Source: an uncultured Bacteroidales bacterium
Lineage (GTDB): Bacteria; Bacteroidota; Bacteroidia; Bacteroidales; UBA932
NCBI GenBank assembly: GCA_910585445.1
Contig: CAJUEK010000007.1
Coordinates: 1-64,000, forward strand
Length of the DNA: 64,000 nt
Direction: 5' to 3'
This document shows positions 42,301 to 51,849 of this stretch, one piece after another (within the stretch, counting starts at the first letter, position 1; every line of letters begins with the position of its first letter). Both the position numbers and the translations under genes were made by a program. The notes beneath the pieces were generated by a model. That model made no database searches. It had not been told where the DNA came from and saw only the letters and a list, made by a program, of their open reading frames with translations.

Positions 42301-42334
42301 TATAGTTATAATTTAGTTGTTGTTTCCGGCAGGG

Positions 42335-42757
42335 TCATTTCTCCTTTATATAAAAGACAAATTCATCCGCAAGCCTGTCCCTGAAGAGCCAGACAAACAG
42401 ATAATATACAGCCACTCCGGCTATGGCAGCAAGTCCCCTCAGAGGCTCGTTGCCGATAACGGGCGACAAAGATAATATTAAAATCATTAAAACCGCCAAA
42501 GGGATGACATAAGATATCCATACGGCCTTGAGCCCCATGCTCTTTTTCATGAATACCCGCACATTGTCGCCTTCCTCCCAGGACGCATACGGGTCCGTGG
42601 GAAGCATTATGACCTTGCGTTCCTCCTCCGAAACCCCGCACATGCCCTTGGCGTGGCATGAGGAACATGCGGAAGATGCGATTATCTCCACCGAAGTGAA
42701 TTCCGGCGTTATCTCCACAATCTTACCGTCATGGGCTATTTCATCTCTGCTCTTCAT
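42335..42757 (-). CDS. RseC/MucC-family protein
   Basis: A 140-residue membrane protein of the SoxR-reducing/RseC family. The Cys motif CSSCHAKGMC (about 31-40) is followed by two hydrophobic segments (AVWISYVIPLAVLMILILSL and LRGLAAIAGVAVYYLFVWLF). In Escherichia coli RseC works with Rnf-type proteins to reduce SoxR. In Bacteroidota it commonly precedes rnfB, as here, 34 bp away. It probably helps assemble or reduce Rnf cofactors. Confidence 0.88.
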   Translation of the reverse strand: MKSRDEIAHDGKIVEITPEFTSVEIIASSACSSCHAKGMCGVSEEERKVIMLPTDPYASWEEGDNVRVFMKKSMGLKAVWISYVIPLAVLMILILSLSPVIGNEPLRGLAAIAGVAVYYLFVWLFRDRLADEFVFYIKEK

Positions 42758-42763
42758 AGTAAA

Positions 42764-43645
42764 TCAATATTTTTTCTGTCCCGAAAGCGATGAGAAAGGA
42801 TGCTTCAGCCCCTCATAAGCGCTGAGCCTGCCGGAAGCAGTGCCGACAAGAATCGGAGCCTCGAAATATACAGGCACCCTGTTGTCATCATCCGATATCC
42901 ATATAATCATGTCCTCCTCTCCGTTGAACACTTCTCCGGCAAGAAGCTTTGCGGCAAACTTCACCGTCCTGACGTTTCCAAGGCCCTTGACCTTTTTCGT
43001 CTCACGGCCAAGCATGATGAAATATACATTATATATGTCATCATCTATGGCGAAAGTCATCGGATACCTCTTCCCCACCTCGACATTGTCCATATCCATG
43101 TTCCTCGCAAAAAAGAAAAGGGCGGGCAAATCGTAGGTGCATGGCGTCAGGGGCATTTCCAGCGACCTCTCGCCCGAGCTTGTTGAATATACGTCCGCAT
43201 CAATATGCGGGTCATCTGCCGTCCAGTCATACAGATAGGTATTCCTGGCCCTGTAGCTTCCCTCCTGGGTGTCACGCGTGAATTTAAGCGGCCTCAGCCC
43301 GTCACATGTAAACCATGACCTGAAATCCTCGCGGACCTTGAAGAACAGGTCATAAATCCTGCTCGTTTTTCCATATACGGTGCACCGGAAAGCTTTCTCG
43401 CCATTGAAGCGTACAGTGTCGAGGCTTACGGTTCCGGTTCCCACGTCAGAATTGACGGCCCCCCATTTATAATGCACCGTAAATGTAAGTTTCTCTCCAG
43501 CCCCGAAAGCGAGTGAGTCTCCCGCCGATGTCCTGACCGGGACACAGGACGTTTTTCCGTATCCGTTCTTTTCCCGCGCAGCCGTGGCGACAAGAGCCAG
43601 GCATGCGAAGGCAATAATTATTGAAAAAAGTCTCATTGCATACAT
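42764..43645 (-). CDS. DUF3108 exported protein
   Basis: A 293-residue protein with an N-terminal signal peptide (MRLFSIIIAFACLALVATA). The rest is DUF3108: FGAGEKLTFTVHYKWGAVNSDVG, then RFNGEKAFRCTVYGKTS and the C-terminal NRVPVYFEAPILVGTASGRL. The domain is a periplasmic or outer-membrane lipocalin-like beta barrel of unknown function. It stands between dnaB and the rseC-like gene, 6 bp from the latter. The open frame reaches 43675, overlapping dnaB; the ATG at 43645 leaves a normal signal peptide. Confidence 0.85.
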   Translation of the reverse strand: MYAMRLFSIIIAFACLALVATAAREKNGYGKTSCVPVRTSAGDSLAFGAGEKLTFTVHYKWGAVNSDVGTGTVSLDTVRFNGEKAFRCTVYGKTSRIYDLFFKVREDFRSWFTCDGLRPLKFTRDTQEGSYRARNTYLYDWTADDPHIDADVYSTSSGERSLEMPLTPCTYDLPALFFFARNMDMDNVEVGKRYPMTFAIDDDIYNVYFIMLGRETKKVKGLGNVRTVKFAAKLLAGEVFNGEEDMIIWISDDDNRVPVYFEAPILVGTASGRLSAYEGLKHPFSSLSGQKKY

Positions 43646-43668
43646 AATTGATGATTTCCTGAGGGGAA

Positions 43669-45198
43669 TCACCATTCACCATTCGGGCCAAACTCGTCAA
43701 CAGGCCCGACAGACGGACCCATCATTCCGGCCGGAGGCAGGGCGTCATCATTCATGGCAGAGCCGACAGGCTGCATATCAGCCTGGCTGACAAGACTTTC
43801 AGACTCATCGACGAAACGTACCTCGTCAGCACGGAATTTCATGTCGATATCAGCGATTGCACCGTTCCTGTGCTTGGCTATGATTATCTGCGTCCTTCCC
43901 ACATCGTCCGGATTGTCGGAAAGTCCCTGATAGTCATACCTGTGTATGAATACCACCATATCCGCATCCTGCTCGATTGAACCGGACTCACGCAAGTCGC
44001 TCAGCTGAGGCCTGCGGTTGCTTCCCTGCCTGTTCTCGGACTGGCGGGACAGCTGTGACAAGGCGATTATAGGCACATTCATCTCCTTGGCCGTAGCCTT
44101 GAGTGTCCTCGATATGGCTGCAACCTCCTGCTCACGCATACCGCGCAGCTCTGAAGGTCCCTGCATAAGCTGGAGATAATCGACAACGATAAGCCTTACG
44201 CCTTTCTGCTTCACCAGCTTCTTCACCTTTGAACGGAACTCCATCACGGGAAGCGAAGGAGTGTCGTCAATATACATCGGGGCTTTCACGAGCCTCTTGA
44301 GCTGGATGTCGAGCTGCTCCCACTCCCAGTCACGTATAGGCTCTCCTCCCCTGAACTTGTCCGCATTGAGCCTCGTCTCCGAGACCATCATACGTTTTGC
44401 AAGCTGGATTGAAGGCATCTCAAGAGAGAAGAAAGCCACAGGCATGTTGAAATCCACTGCGGCGTTCCTCGCAAGGTTGAGCACGAATGCGGTCTTTCCC
44501 ACAGATGGGCGGGCAGCAAGAATGATAAGGTCCGAGGCCTGCCAGCCCTGGGTAATCTTGTCAAGCGAAGGGAATCCGGACGGAACACCGCTGAGTCCCG
44601 AGGACTTCTGCAGACGCTGGATATCCTCCAGGGCCTCATTCACGACCTTTCCGATTTCCTGGACATCCCTCTTGACATTGTTCTGGATGGCCGCAAACAC
44701 CTTGGTCTGGGCCTGGTCGATGAGGTCATCCACATTGACCGACTCATCATATGAGGTCTTGAGAATTTCGTATGATGCGGTGATGAGTTCCCTCTGTATG
44801 CACTTCTGCTTGAGTATCCTTATATAATACTCGATATGCGCGGCCGCACCGATTTTCTGTGACAGCTGCGCAAGGGCGACCGTTCCGCCGACAGCCTCCA
44901 GATTTCCTTCCGACTTGAGTTTCTGCGTCACTGACAGGATGTCCAGGGCCACATGCTCATTGGTAAGGGAGCGCATGGCATTGAAGACCATCTTGTGCTT
45001 GTCGCTATAGAAACAGCTTGACGTAAGCTCGTCCATAGCCTCGTCAATGCAGTTCGGCTCTATCAGAAGCGCGCCGAGGACAGCCTCTTCGACATCAAGA
45101 GCTTGAGGCGGTCTGTTACCCATCTCAAGCCCTAATGTGTCCAGATTGACTCCCGGACCTTTGCTTCTGACCGATTTTCTCTTTCCCGGTTCAGCCAT
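43669..45198 (-). CDS. dnaB: Replicative DNA helicase
   Basis: A 509-residue DnaB. It is the hexameric helicase at the replication fork. The N-terminal domain (PQALDVEEAVLGALLIEP) interacts with primase. The RecA-like motor has Walker A ARPSVGKTAFVLN (about 228), the Walker B region LIVVDYLQLM and the SQLSR...DLRESGSIEQDADM segment. The C-terminal 50 residues are a Met/Pro/Gly-rich tail. No intein is present. Its place in a long leftward run between a zinc-ribbon protein gene and a DUF3108 gene is not the usual rpsF-rplI context. Confidence 0.97.
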   Translation of the reverse strand: MAEPGKRKSVRSKGPGVNLDTLGLEMGNRPPQALDVEEAVLGALLIEPNCIDEAMDELTSSCFYSDKHKMVFNAMRSLTNEHVALDILSVTQKLKSEGNLEAVGGTVALAQLSQKIGAAAHIEYYIRILKQKCIQRELITASYEILKTSYDESVNVDDLIDQAQTKVFAAIQNNVKRDVQEIGKVVNEALEDIQRLQKSSGLSGVPSGFPSLDKITQGWQASDLIILAARPSVGKTAFVLNLARNAAVDFNMPVAFFSLEMPSIQLAKRMMVSETRLNADKFRGGEPIRDWEWEQLDIQLKRLVKAPMYIDDTPSLPVMEFRSKVKKLVKQKGVRLIVVDYLQLMQGPSELRGMREQEVAAISRTLKATAKEMNVPIIALSQLSRQSENRQGSNRRPQLSDLRESGSIEQDADMVVFIHRYDYQGLSDNPDDVGRTQIIIAKHRNGAIADIDMKFRADEVRFVDESESLVSQADMQPVGSAMNDDALPPAGMMGPSVGPVDEFGPNGEW

Positions 45199-45210
45199 AT
45201 TTCCTGCGGC

Positions 45211-46020
45211 TTATTCGAAGTCAGGGTTCACAAGAATCCTTCCGCAGTGTTCGCAGATTATAAGCTTCCTGTTGGCAGCGATGTCGATGAGCCTCTGCGG
45301 AGCTATAGTGTTGAAGCATCCTCCGCAAGAGTCCCCGTTGAATACGGACACAACTGCAAGATGGTTCATGAAGCTCTGCCTGATGCGGTCATATGCGTTC
45401 ATAGTCCTGTCATCAATCTTGGCGGCGCAGGCATCCCTGTTGGCACGGAGCTTCTCCTCGTCCTTCGCGGTAGACTCCACGATGTTGGCAAGTTCCTCTT
45501 TCTTTGCCTTGAGGTCATCTGTCCTTATTGAAATCTTCTCCTTTATCACCTCAAGCTCATTCTTCTTGTCGAAAATGCGCTCCTTGGCCTCGCCGATATG
45601 CTTCTCGGCAATCTGACGGAGAAGGCCCTGGTTCTCTATCTCCTTGTTGAGGGAGTCATACTCACGGCTGTTGGCTATGTTCTCGAGCTGAGCCTTGTAC
45701 TTCTCCATCTGGGCATCACAGTCAGTGATGTTGAACTTGTTCTCAGCGATGAACTTGTTGTACTCCTCAATCTGTCCGGCAATGTGAGCGGACTTTGCCT
45801 TCAGCTCGGCAATCTCAGCCTCAAGGTTCTCCACCTCGACAGGAAGCTCTCCGCGAAGCTGGAGAATCTTGTCGATAGCGGTGTCGGCCTGCTGGAGCAC
45901 ATACAAAGTCTTGAGCTTCTCCGGAACACTCAGGTCAGAGTCAGCAAAGTTCTTCTGGATGGACACGAAAGTCTCCCTCTGGTCAATGGGAGTTTCGATT
46001 TTCTTTGTCTTTTTAGCCAT
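45211..46020 (-). CDS. Coiled-coil zinc-ribbon protein (CT398-like)
   Basis: A 269-residue protein. Residues 40-200 are a long charged coiled coil (VENLEAEIAELKAKSAHIA, EKHIGEAKERIFDKKNELE). The C terminus has a C4 zinc ribbon: CGGCFNTIAP and CEHCGRIL. This is the layout of the DUF164/CT398 family, whose function is not established; links to secretion and nucleic acids have been proposed. It sits 5 bp behind nif3, a pairing that is common in Bacteroidota. Its start is the first ATG. Confidence 0.85.
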   Translation of the reverse strand: MAKKTKKIETPIDQRETFVSIQKNFADSDLSVPEKLKTLYVLQQADTAIDKILQLRGELPVEVENLEAEIAELKAKSAHIAGQIEEYNKFIAENKFNITDCDAQMEKYKAQLENIANSREYDSLNKEIENQGLLRQIAEKHIGEAKERIFDKKNELEVIKEKISIRTDDLKAKKEELANIVESTAKDEEKLRANRDACAAKIDDRTMNAYDRIRQSFMNHLAVVSVFNGDSCGGCFNTIAPQRLIDIAANRKLIICEHCGRILVNPDFE

Positions 46021-46025
46021 ATCGC

Positions 46026-46808
46026 TTAATAATAAAATATCGGGTTACTATATATATTCCGTGTAATGCGAACTGCAAAGGTAGGAAAATTTTTCTTTAT
46101 CAGGGAAAATAAAATGTCAACTATCTCTATCTCACTTTCATAATGCCCCACATCCATAATCATGAAGTCTCCCCAAGTGAAGAAATTGTGGTATGAGATG
46201 TCCCCGCTGAGATAAAGCTGGGCACCGGCAGCCCTTGCCGCGCCTATAAGCGAGCCTCCCGAACCGCCGCACATGGCCACCCTGCTTATCTTACCCTCAA
46301 CAGGACGTGAGGAGCGGAGCATTTTCAGGGAAAAACGTTCCTTGACAAGGTCCGCAGCCTCTCCCGCCGACAATGGAACAGGAAGGTCACCGACCGCTCC
46401 CAGCCCGTATCCGTTTCCGTCATCCTCCAGCAAGGTTATGTTTTCAAGACCGAGCCTTGAGGCCATTGCCCCGCTGACACCGGCCATAACCTTGTCCGCG
46501 CTCGTATGTGCCGCATATACGGAAATCCCGGCACGGACAGCCTTTGTCACTGCCGCCCCCACGGGGTCATCCGGCGTAATGCGCTTCAGACCCGAGAATA
46601 TCAGCGGGTGATGCGTCACTATCATGTCTGCGCCGCACTCGATGGCTTCATCCACAAGTTCAGGCGTACAGTCCAGGGCAAGAAGCACGGAACTTGCCTC
46701 CGCGTCAGGCGAACCTATGCAAAGGCCGCTGTTGTCCCACTTCTCCTGCACCGACACCGGAGCGAATGCCTCAATCGCCGCGATTACATCGCTTACCTTA
46801 TATTTCAT
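46026..46808 (-). CDS. Nif3-like dinuclear metal protein
   Basis: A 260-residue member of the Nif3/YbgI family (sometimes called GTP cyclohydrolase I type 2). Metal-binding motifs are IVTHHPLIFSGLKRI (about 64-78), the DKVMAG region after YAAHTSAD and the C-terminal DVGHYESE. The length is that of the short form, without the PII-like insert found in longer relatives. The family's biochemical role is unresolved. Its start overlaps the merR stop by 4 bp, and the zinc-ribbon gene follows, so the three are co-expressed. Confidence 0.88.
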   Translation of the reverse strand: MKYKVSDVIAAIEAFAPVSVQEKWDNSGLCIGSPDAEASSVLLALDCTPELVDEAIECGADMIVTHHPLIFSGLKRITPDDPVGAAVTKAVRAGISVYAAHTSADKVMAGVSGAMASRLGLENITLLEDDGNGYGLGAVGDLPVPLSAGEAADLVKERFSLKMLRSSRPVEGKISRVAMCGGSGGSLIGAARAAGAQLYLSGDISYHNFFTWGDFMIMDVGHYESEIEIVDILFSLIKKNFPTFAVRITRNIYSNPIFYY

Positions 46809-47131
46809 TTCAGTTCCTCCCTTATTTCAGCAAGCTGCTGCCTTACCGCCCTCAGCGACTCAAGCACGCGTGCCTTGTTCACAACATCCGTCTTTTCACC
46901 GGCAAGCCTTTTGGCAGCCCCTTCGAGAGTCAGCCCCTCAACCTTTACAAGAAGATGAATCTGCTTGAACATCTCCACATCCTCCTTTGTGAACAGGCGG
47001 TTTCCCTTTGCATTTCTCTGCGGACGGATGAATTTTGGAAACTCATTTGACCAGAACCTGACAAGAGACGTGCTCTCGCCAAGGATTCCGGCGACCTCAC
47101 CTATAGTATAAAGGTATTTCTCCATATCCAT
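46805..47131 (-). CDS. MerR-family regulator, short
   Basis: A 108-residue protein with the MerR winged helix at the N terminus (YTIGEVAGILGESTSLVRFW, then FTKEDVEMFKQIHLLVKVEG) and a short coiled coil. No effector domain follows, so it senses nothing obvious on its own. Such short MerR proteins stand beside M23 peptidase and nif3 genes in many Bacteroidota. It may control neighbouring genes. It lies 31 bp behind the M23 gene. Confidence 0.85.
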   Translation of the reverse strand: MDMEKYLYTIGEVAGILGESTSLVRFWSNEFPKFIRPQRNAKGNRLFTKEDVEMFKQIHLLVKVEGLTLEGAAKRLAGEKTDVVNKARVLESLRAVRQQLAEIREELK

Positions 47132-47162
47132 CTATATTTAAAGAATCATTGTCCGGGCAGGC

Positions 47163-48104
47163 CTAATCCATGGACTGGCCCACAGATGCAGACATTATCA
47201 GCATATTAACATAATCATCCGGGCTTACAGATGCGAAAAAGAAGTTCACCGGGTCAAGCGCCACCGTGTCACGCCACACTTCATAATGCAGATGAGGGGC
47301 AAAAGAATTGCCAGACACGCCGACGTTCCCGAGCAAAGTTCCCTTTGTGACCTTGCGGCCTTTCACCGCGACAACATCCTCAAGGTGGGCATATTTTGTA
47401 ACATAGTCTCCCTCATGGGCCACGACAACCACATTGCCAAGCCCTTTGCGCGAGCGTATCACATCGGCCACTACACCGTCCGCCGCCGCATAAACCGGCG
47501 TACCGGAAGGGGCTATGACATCAAGTCCGTTATGGCGCATCTCTATCTTGTAAAACGGATTCATCTTCTCACCGACAGACGCCCCGGTCTGGGCAAAAGT
47601 GAAGTCAGAAAGAGGAGATGTCATCGGCGGCATCACGAAACCGCTGTCCGAAAGCGTAGACATCACATGCCGGAAATTGTCTTCAACCGAAGCAGCTCCG
47701 CTCTCAAGAGAAGACAGTTTCAGGGCCACATGCCTGACAAGGTTGTCATCCGGAACAGAATCGATTCCAGCCAGAAAATCAAGGGAAGAAAACGGGTCCA
47801 TGGCCGGAGCCGGAGCATCGAATATCTCCCCGTAAATCTGGTCATCCCTTGCGGCTAGGCCGTCTATCACATCTGAAAGCAGTTTCTCCTTCTGCCCGAG
47901 CACGGCAAGCTCACGCTCATACATGGCGTTCTCCTGCTCAAGCCTGCGCTCCGTGTCCGTACTGAAGAACAGGGAGAAAATAGCATAATAGAGGACTGCC
48001 ATGGATATTGTCGAGACAAAGAAAATGAGCACGCGCTTTATAATCGCCCATGCCCCAGCCTTCGGCTTCTTTTTTCCCGGTCCTGTCACATTGATACGGC
48101 TCAT
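47163..48104 (-). CDS. M23 metallopeptidase with membrane anchor, copy 2
   Basis: A 313-residue protein. One membrane segment (ISMAVLYYAIFSLFF, about 35-50) is followed by a helical stalk (about 55-150) and a C-terminal LytM domain. The zinc ligands are seen in MRHNGLDV (His and Asp) and HLHYEVW (last His), so it should cleave peptidoglycan cross-links in the periplasm. It is a paralogue of the next gene upstream, which its start overlaps by 4 bp. Stalked M23 proteins often act in division or elongation. Confidence 0.9.
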   Translation of the reverse strand: MSRINVTGPGKKKPKAGAWAIIKRVLIFFVSTISMAVLYYAIFSLFFSTDTERRLEQENAMYERELAVLGQKEKLLSDVIDGLAARDDQIYGEIFDAPAPAMDPFSSLDFLAGIDSVPDDNLVRHVALKLSSLESGAASVEDNFRHVMSTLSDSGFVMPPMTSPLSDFTFAQTGASVGEKMNPFYKIEMRHNGLDVIAPSGTPVYAAADGVVADVIRSRKGLGNVVVVAHEGDYVTKYAHLEDVVAVKGRKVTKGTLLGNVGVSGNSFAPHLHYEVWRDTVALDPVNFFFASVSPDDYVNMLIMSASVGQSMD

Positions 48105-49084
48105 GAGCGGCCTCTCCTTCCTGTGTGAGAAGGATGCATGGCCACCAGTTCAGAAGCTTCCGGAGCGCCATGCACCATAACCGCATATTCCTCGGACGAG
48201 ACAGACAGGTCATAATAATTGGCCGGGTTCACATGGTTTCCTTTATAAAGGACCTCGTAATGAAGATGCGGGCCTGAAGACTTACCGGAATTTCCGCTCA
48301 GCCCGAGGCATTCCCCGCGCTTCACCTTCATTCCCTCCACCACTCCGATGGACTTCATGTGCGCATATCTTGTCTTGTAACCGAAGCCATGGTTCACAAC
48401 CACCTGGTTTCCGTAGCCGAAAAATTCGAATTTCACTGTCTCCACAACGCCGTCACCTGTGGCATATACGGGATTTCCTGACTTCAGGGCGAAATCCACG
48501 CCGGTATGCCTGGCAGACCTGCCGCTGAAAGGGTCAGACCTGTAGCCGAAGCTGCTTGATATCCTGCATTTGCCGGGAGAAGGGTCTACGGGAGGGATGG
48601 CAGGTATGCAAAGGGCCATCTCACCCGCACGGCGGGACAGCTCCGCCACCTCGTCAAAAGACTTGCTCTGCACATATGACTTCTTGGTGAGCATGTCAAG
48701 CCGGATTGCTGCCCTCTTGAGCAGGCCGTTCCTGTCAACCTCATCATAATGGGCGTATCTGTTGACTCCGCCGAAACCGGCGTTCCTGACCTCAGCCGGA
48801 ATCTCGTTCATACCGAATATGGAGCGGTAAATGTCATCGTCCCTCATCTGCAAAGCGGAAAGAGTGGCGTCGCATTCATCAAGATGCCTGTCCAGCACTT
48901 CTATCTTGGAACACCATTCCGCATTCTTTTTCTTGAGAATGGCGGTCTTGGGCAGTTCCAGGCCAAGCACTGATACATAGATATGTGCATAGAGACCGGT
49001 CATGACAAGGCTGACGGCAAAGAGAAATGCCGTCCTATATACGCGTGACCTGCCCCTTAAAATAATGTTTCGTTTCTTGGACAT
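48101..49084 (-). CDS. M23 metallopeptidase with membrane anchor, copy 1
   Basis: A 327-residue paralogue of the protein encoded just downstream. The membrane segment is AFLFAVSLVMTGLYAHIYVS. A helical stalk follows (about 50-140). The LytM domain has ARHTGVDF and HLHYEVL, the complete set of zinc ligands. It is the first gene of the long leftward run that ends after rnfA, and it is divergent from alaS. A TATCTTTG element lies only 4 bp in front of its start codon (49089-49096), so its message could be nearly leaderless. Confidence 0.9.
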   Translation of the reverse strand: MSKKRNIILRGRSRVYRTAFLFAVSLVMTGLYAHIYVSVLGLELPKTAILKKKNAEWCSKIEVLDRHLDECDATLSALQMRDDDIYRSIFGMNEIPAEVRNAGFGGVNRYAHYDEVDRNGLLKRAAIRLDMLTKKSYVQSKSFDEVAELSRRAGEMALCIPAIPPVDPSPGKCRISSSFGYRSDPFSGRSARHTGVDFALKSGNPVYATGDGVVETVKFEFFGYGNQVVVNHGFGYKTRYAHMKSIGVVEGMKVKRGECLGLSGNSGKSSGPHLHYEVLYKGNHVNPANYYDLSVSSEEYAVMVHGAPEASELVAMHPSHTGRRGRS

Positions 49085-49116
49085 GGCGCAAAGATAGCCA
49101 AATTCCGCTTCATTGC

Positions 49117-49147
49117 TTTATAAAATAAGAAAAAAGTTGTAATTTTG
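49117..49147 (+). promoter_or_regulatory. Promoter of alaS
   Basis: TTTA (49117-49120), 19 bases, TAATTTTG (49140-49147). The leader is about 60 nt and contains a GC-rich hairpin (GCC...GGC around 49160-49185). Confidence 0.55.
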
Positions 49148-49213
49148 CGGGTTATTATGCCTGTAGGGCCGTGTGGCCGGGGCATATGTAAAATGATAAT
49201 AATTAAAAGAAAT

Positions 49214-51829
49214 ATGACCTCTAAAGAAATCAGAAAGGCCTTTTTGGACTTCTTCGCTTCAAAAGGCCACCAGATAGTGCCTTCTGCACCTATGGTAGTT
49301 AAGAATGACCCTACACTGATGTTCACAAACGCAGGAATGAACCAGTTCAAGGACTGGTTCCTCGGAAACAGCACACCGAAATGGCCTCGCGTGACCGACA
49401 GCCAGAAATGCCTGAGGGTCAGCGGGAAACACAATGACCTTGAAGAGGTGGGACACGACTCGTACCACCACACCATGTTCGAGATGCTCGGCAACTGGAG
49501 CTTCGGTGACTATTTCAAGACAGAGGCCATTGACTGGGCATGGGAACTTCTTACCGAAGTATATAAAATCGACAGCGGAAAGCTCTATGCTACCGTGTTT
49601 GAAGGTTCTGAGGAAGACGGGACCAAGCTCGACACAGAGGCGATGGAGGCATGGAAGAAATATCTTCCTGAGGACAGGATTCTGCTCGGAAACAAGCATG
49701 ACAACTTCTGGGAGATGGGCGACACAGGCCCTTGCGGACCATGCAGCGAAATACACATTGACCTCAGGAGCGACGAGGAGATTGCAGCACTTCCGGGAAG
49801 GGAGCTTGTGAACAAGGGACATCATCTTGTGATAGAGATATGGAACCTCGTGTTCATGCAGTACAACCGAAAGGCAAGCGGTGAGCTTGAGCTTCTGCCG
49901 AACAGGAATGTTGACACGGGCATGGGCTTCGAGCGCCTCTGCATGGCTCTCCAGGGCAAGCAGAGCAACTATGACACAGATGTGTTCACCGGAATGATTA
50001 ACAAGATAGAAGAACTTTCCGGCCAGAAATACGGCATTGACGGAAAGAAAGACGTGGCCATGCGCGTAATCGCAGACCATATCCGCGCAATCAGTTTCTC
50101 AATTGCCGACGGACAGCTTCCTTCAAATGTAAAGGCAGGGTATGTAATCAGGAGAATCCTCAGGCGCGCAGTGCGCTACGGCTACACTTTCCTCGGGTTC
50201 AACGAGCCTTTCCTGTGCCGTCTCGTCAGCCAACTTGCAGATGACATGGGAGAATTCTATCCTGAGCTCATCAGCCAGCAGACACTTATAGAAAGAGTCA
50301 TCAAAGAAGAAGAGATGGCTTTCCTCCGCACCCTCGACAGGGGCATACGCCTGATGGACAACATCATGGAGAAGTCCAAGGAGAGCATGACGATATCCGG
50401 AGAAGACGCTTTCACCCTTTACGACACCTTCGGCTTCCCTATCGACCTTTCCGAGCTTATCGCTTCAGAAAACGGATTCAAGATAGACCTTGAAGGCTTC
50501 AATGCCGAGCTTATGAAACAGAAGGAAAGGGCACGCAACGCCACTGCGATAGAGTCCGGTGACTGGGTAGAGTTCACCCATTGCGATAATATCGAGTTCC
50601 TCGGATACGACTGCACTGACATCGAAGGCGTGCAGCTCACAAGACACCGCACCGTCAAGGCCAAGAACAAGACAATGTACCAGCTCGTGTTCGAGCGCAC
50701 ACCTTTCTACGGCGAGATGGGAGGCCAGGTCGGTGACACCGGATATATCGTGTCGGAGAGCGGCGAGAAGATACTCATCACGGACACCATAAAGGAAAAC
50801 AACCTGACTATACATGTTGCGGAGCGTATTCCTTCTGACTGCACGGAAAGCTTCAGCCTCCATGTTGACAGGGAAAGGAGGACTGCGATAGAGAATAATC
50901 ATACTGCTACCCACCTGCTGCACAGGGCATTGCGCGAGATTCTCGGCACGCACGTAGAGCAGAAAGGCTCATATGTCAGCGACAGGTACTTCCGTTTCGA
51001 CTTCTCACATTTCGAGAAGCTTACTGATGAGCAGTTCGACCGTGTGGAGAAGAGGGTGAACGCCCTTATAAGGGAGAACAGCCGTCTTGATGAAAACCGT
51101 AACGCAACGATGGAGGAGGCACAGCAGATGGGTGCGATGGCACTCTTCGGTGAGAAATACGGAGACACGGTGCGCGTGGTGAAATTCGGAGAATCATGCG
51201 AACTGTGCGGAGGTACACATGCATCTGCAACTGGCCGCATAGGCTTCTTCAAGATATTGTCAGAGTCTGCCATAGCAGCCGGCGTGCGCCGTATAGAGGC
51301 AACCACCGGACTTCATGCAGAGATGGTAGTTGACGGCATGGAAAACAGCCTGCGCGTTGCAAAGGCATTCTTCAACAATGCCCCGGACCTTGCTGCTGCC
51401 ATAAAGAAAATGGTGAGCGAGAACGAGGAGCTGAAGAAGAAGATGGAAGAGGTCATCAAGGAGAAGACCATAGCTCTCAAGCACTCCCTCACTGAGATAG
51501 CAAAGGTGATTAACGGCATCAATGTAGTCTGCATAGACCATGAGATGGACCCGGCAATGCTCAAGAACGCAGCTTTCATGCTTCAGAAAGAGGCGGAGAA
51601 CCTTGTCATCGCGGCTGCTTTCGAGTCTGCAGGCAAGCCTCAGCTTCTGCTCATGTACTCTGAGGACCTCGTGAAGGCAGGTCACAATGCAGGTGCGGAT
51701 GTGCGTGAAGCCGCAAAGCTCATCCTCGGAGGAGGAGGAGGACAGGCAGGACTCGCGACAGCGGGAGGAAAGAACCCTGAAGGCCTGAAGGACGCACTCG
51801 CAAAGATGATTGAAGCAGCTACAAGATAA
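49214..51829 (+). CDS. alaS: Alanyl-tRNA synthetase
   Basis: An 871-residue AlaRS, full length. It charges tRNA-Ala and clears mischarged Ser. The class II catalytic core starts at FFASKGHQIVPSAPM and includes GMNQFKDWFLG and RNVDTGMGFERL. The editing domain has the zinc-type motif NHTATHLLHRALREILG, and later CELCGGTHASATGRIG. The C-Ala domain ends with GGGGGQAGLATAGGKNP. The longest frame begins at 49145, but the family start is the ATG at 49214 (MTSKEIRK). The LptG-Fmt gene follows 20 bp downstream. Confidence 0.97.
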   Translation: MTSKEIRKAFLDFFASKGHQIVPSAPMVVKNDPTLMFTNAGMNQFKDWFLGNSTPKWPRVTDSQKCLRVSGKHNDLEEVGHDSYHHTMFEMLGNWSFGDYFKTEAIDWAWELLTEVYKIDSGKLYATVFEGSEEDGTKLDTEAMEAWKKYLPEDRILLGNKHDNFWEMGDTGPCGPCSEIHIDLRSDEEIAALPGRELVNKGHHLVIEIWNLVFMQYNRKASGELELLPNRNVDTGMGFERLCMALQGKQSNYDTDVFTGMINKIEELSGQKYGIDGKKDVAMRVIADHIRAISFSIADGQLPSNVKAGYVIRRILRRAVRYGYTFLGFNEPFLCRLVSQLADDMGEFYPELISQQTLIERVIKEEEMAFLRTLDRGIRLMDNIMEKSKESMTISGEDAFTLYDTFGFPIDLSELIASENGFKIDLEGFNAELMKQKERARNATAIESGDWVEFTHCDNIEFLGYDCTDIEGVQLTRHRTVKAKNKTMYQLVFERTPFYGEMGGQVGDTGYIVSESGEKILITDTIKENNLTIHVAERIPSDCTESFSLHVDRERRTAIENNHTATHLLHRALREILGTHVEQKGSYVSDRYFRFDFSHFEKLTDEQFDRVEKRVNALIRENSRLDENRNATMEEAQQMGAMALFGEKYGDTVRVVKFGESCELCGGTHASATGRIGFFKILSESAIAAGVRRIEATTGLHAEMVVDGMENSLRVAKAFFNNAPDLAAAIKKMVSENEELKKKMEEVIKEKTIALKHSLTEIAKVINGINVVCIDHEMDPAMLKNAAFMLQKEAENLVIAAAFESAGKPQLLLMYSEDLVKAGHNAGADVREAAKLILGGGGGQAGLATAGGKNPEGLKDALAKMIEAATR

Positions 51830-51849
51830 ATCAGGAAAGAGAGCCAAAG

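Noticed and set aside
49145..49213. Longer alaS from ATG 49145
   Set aside because: The extra residues include the promoter's immediate downstream and do not match the AlaRS N terminus.
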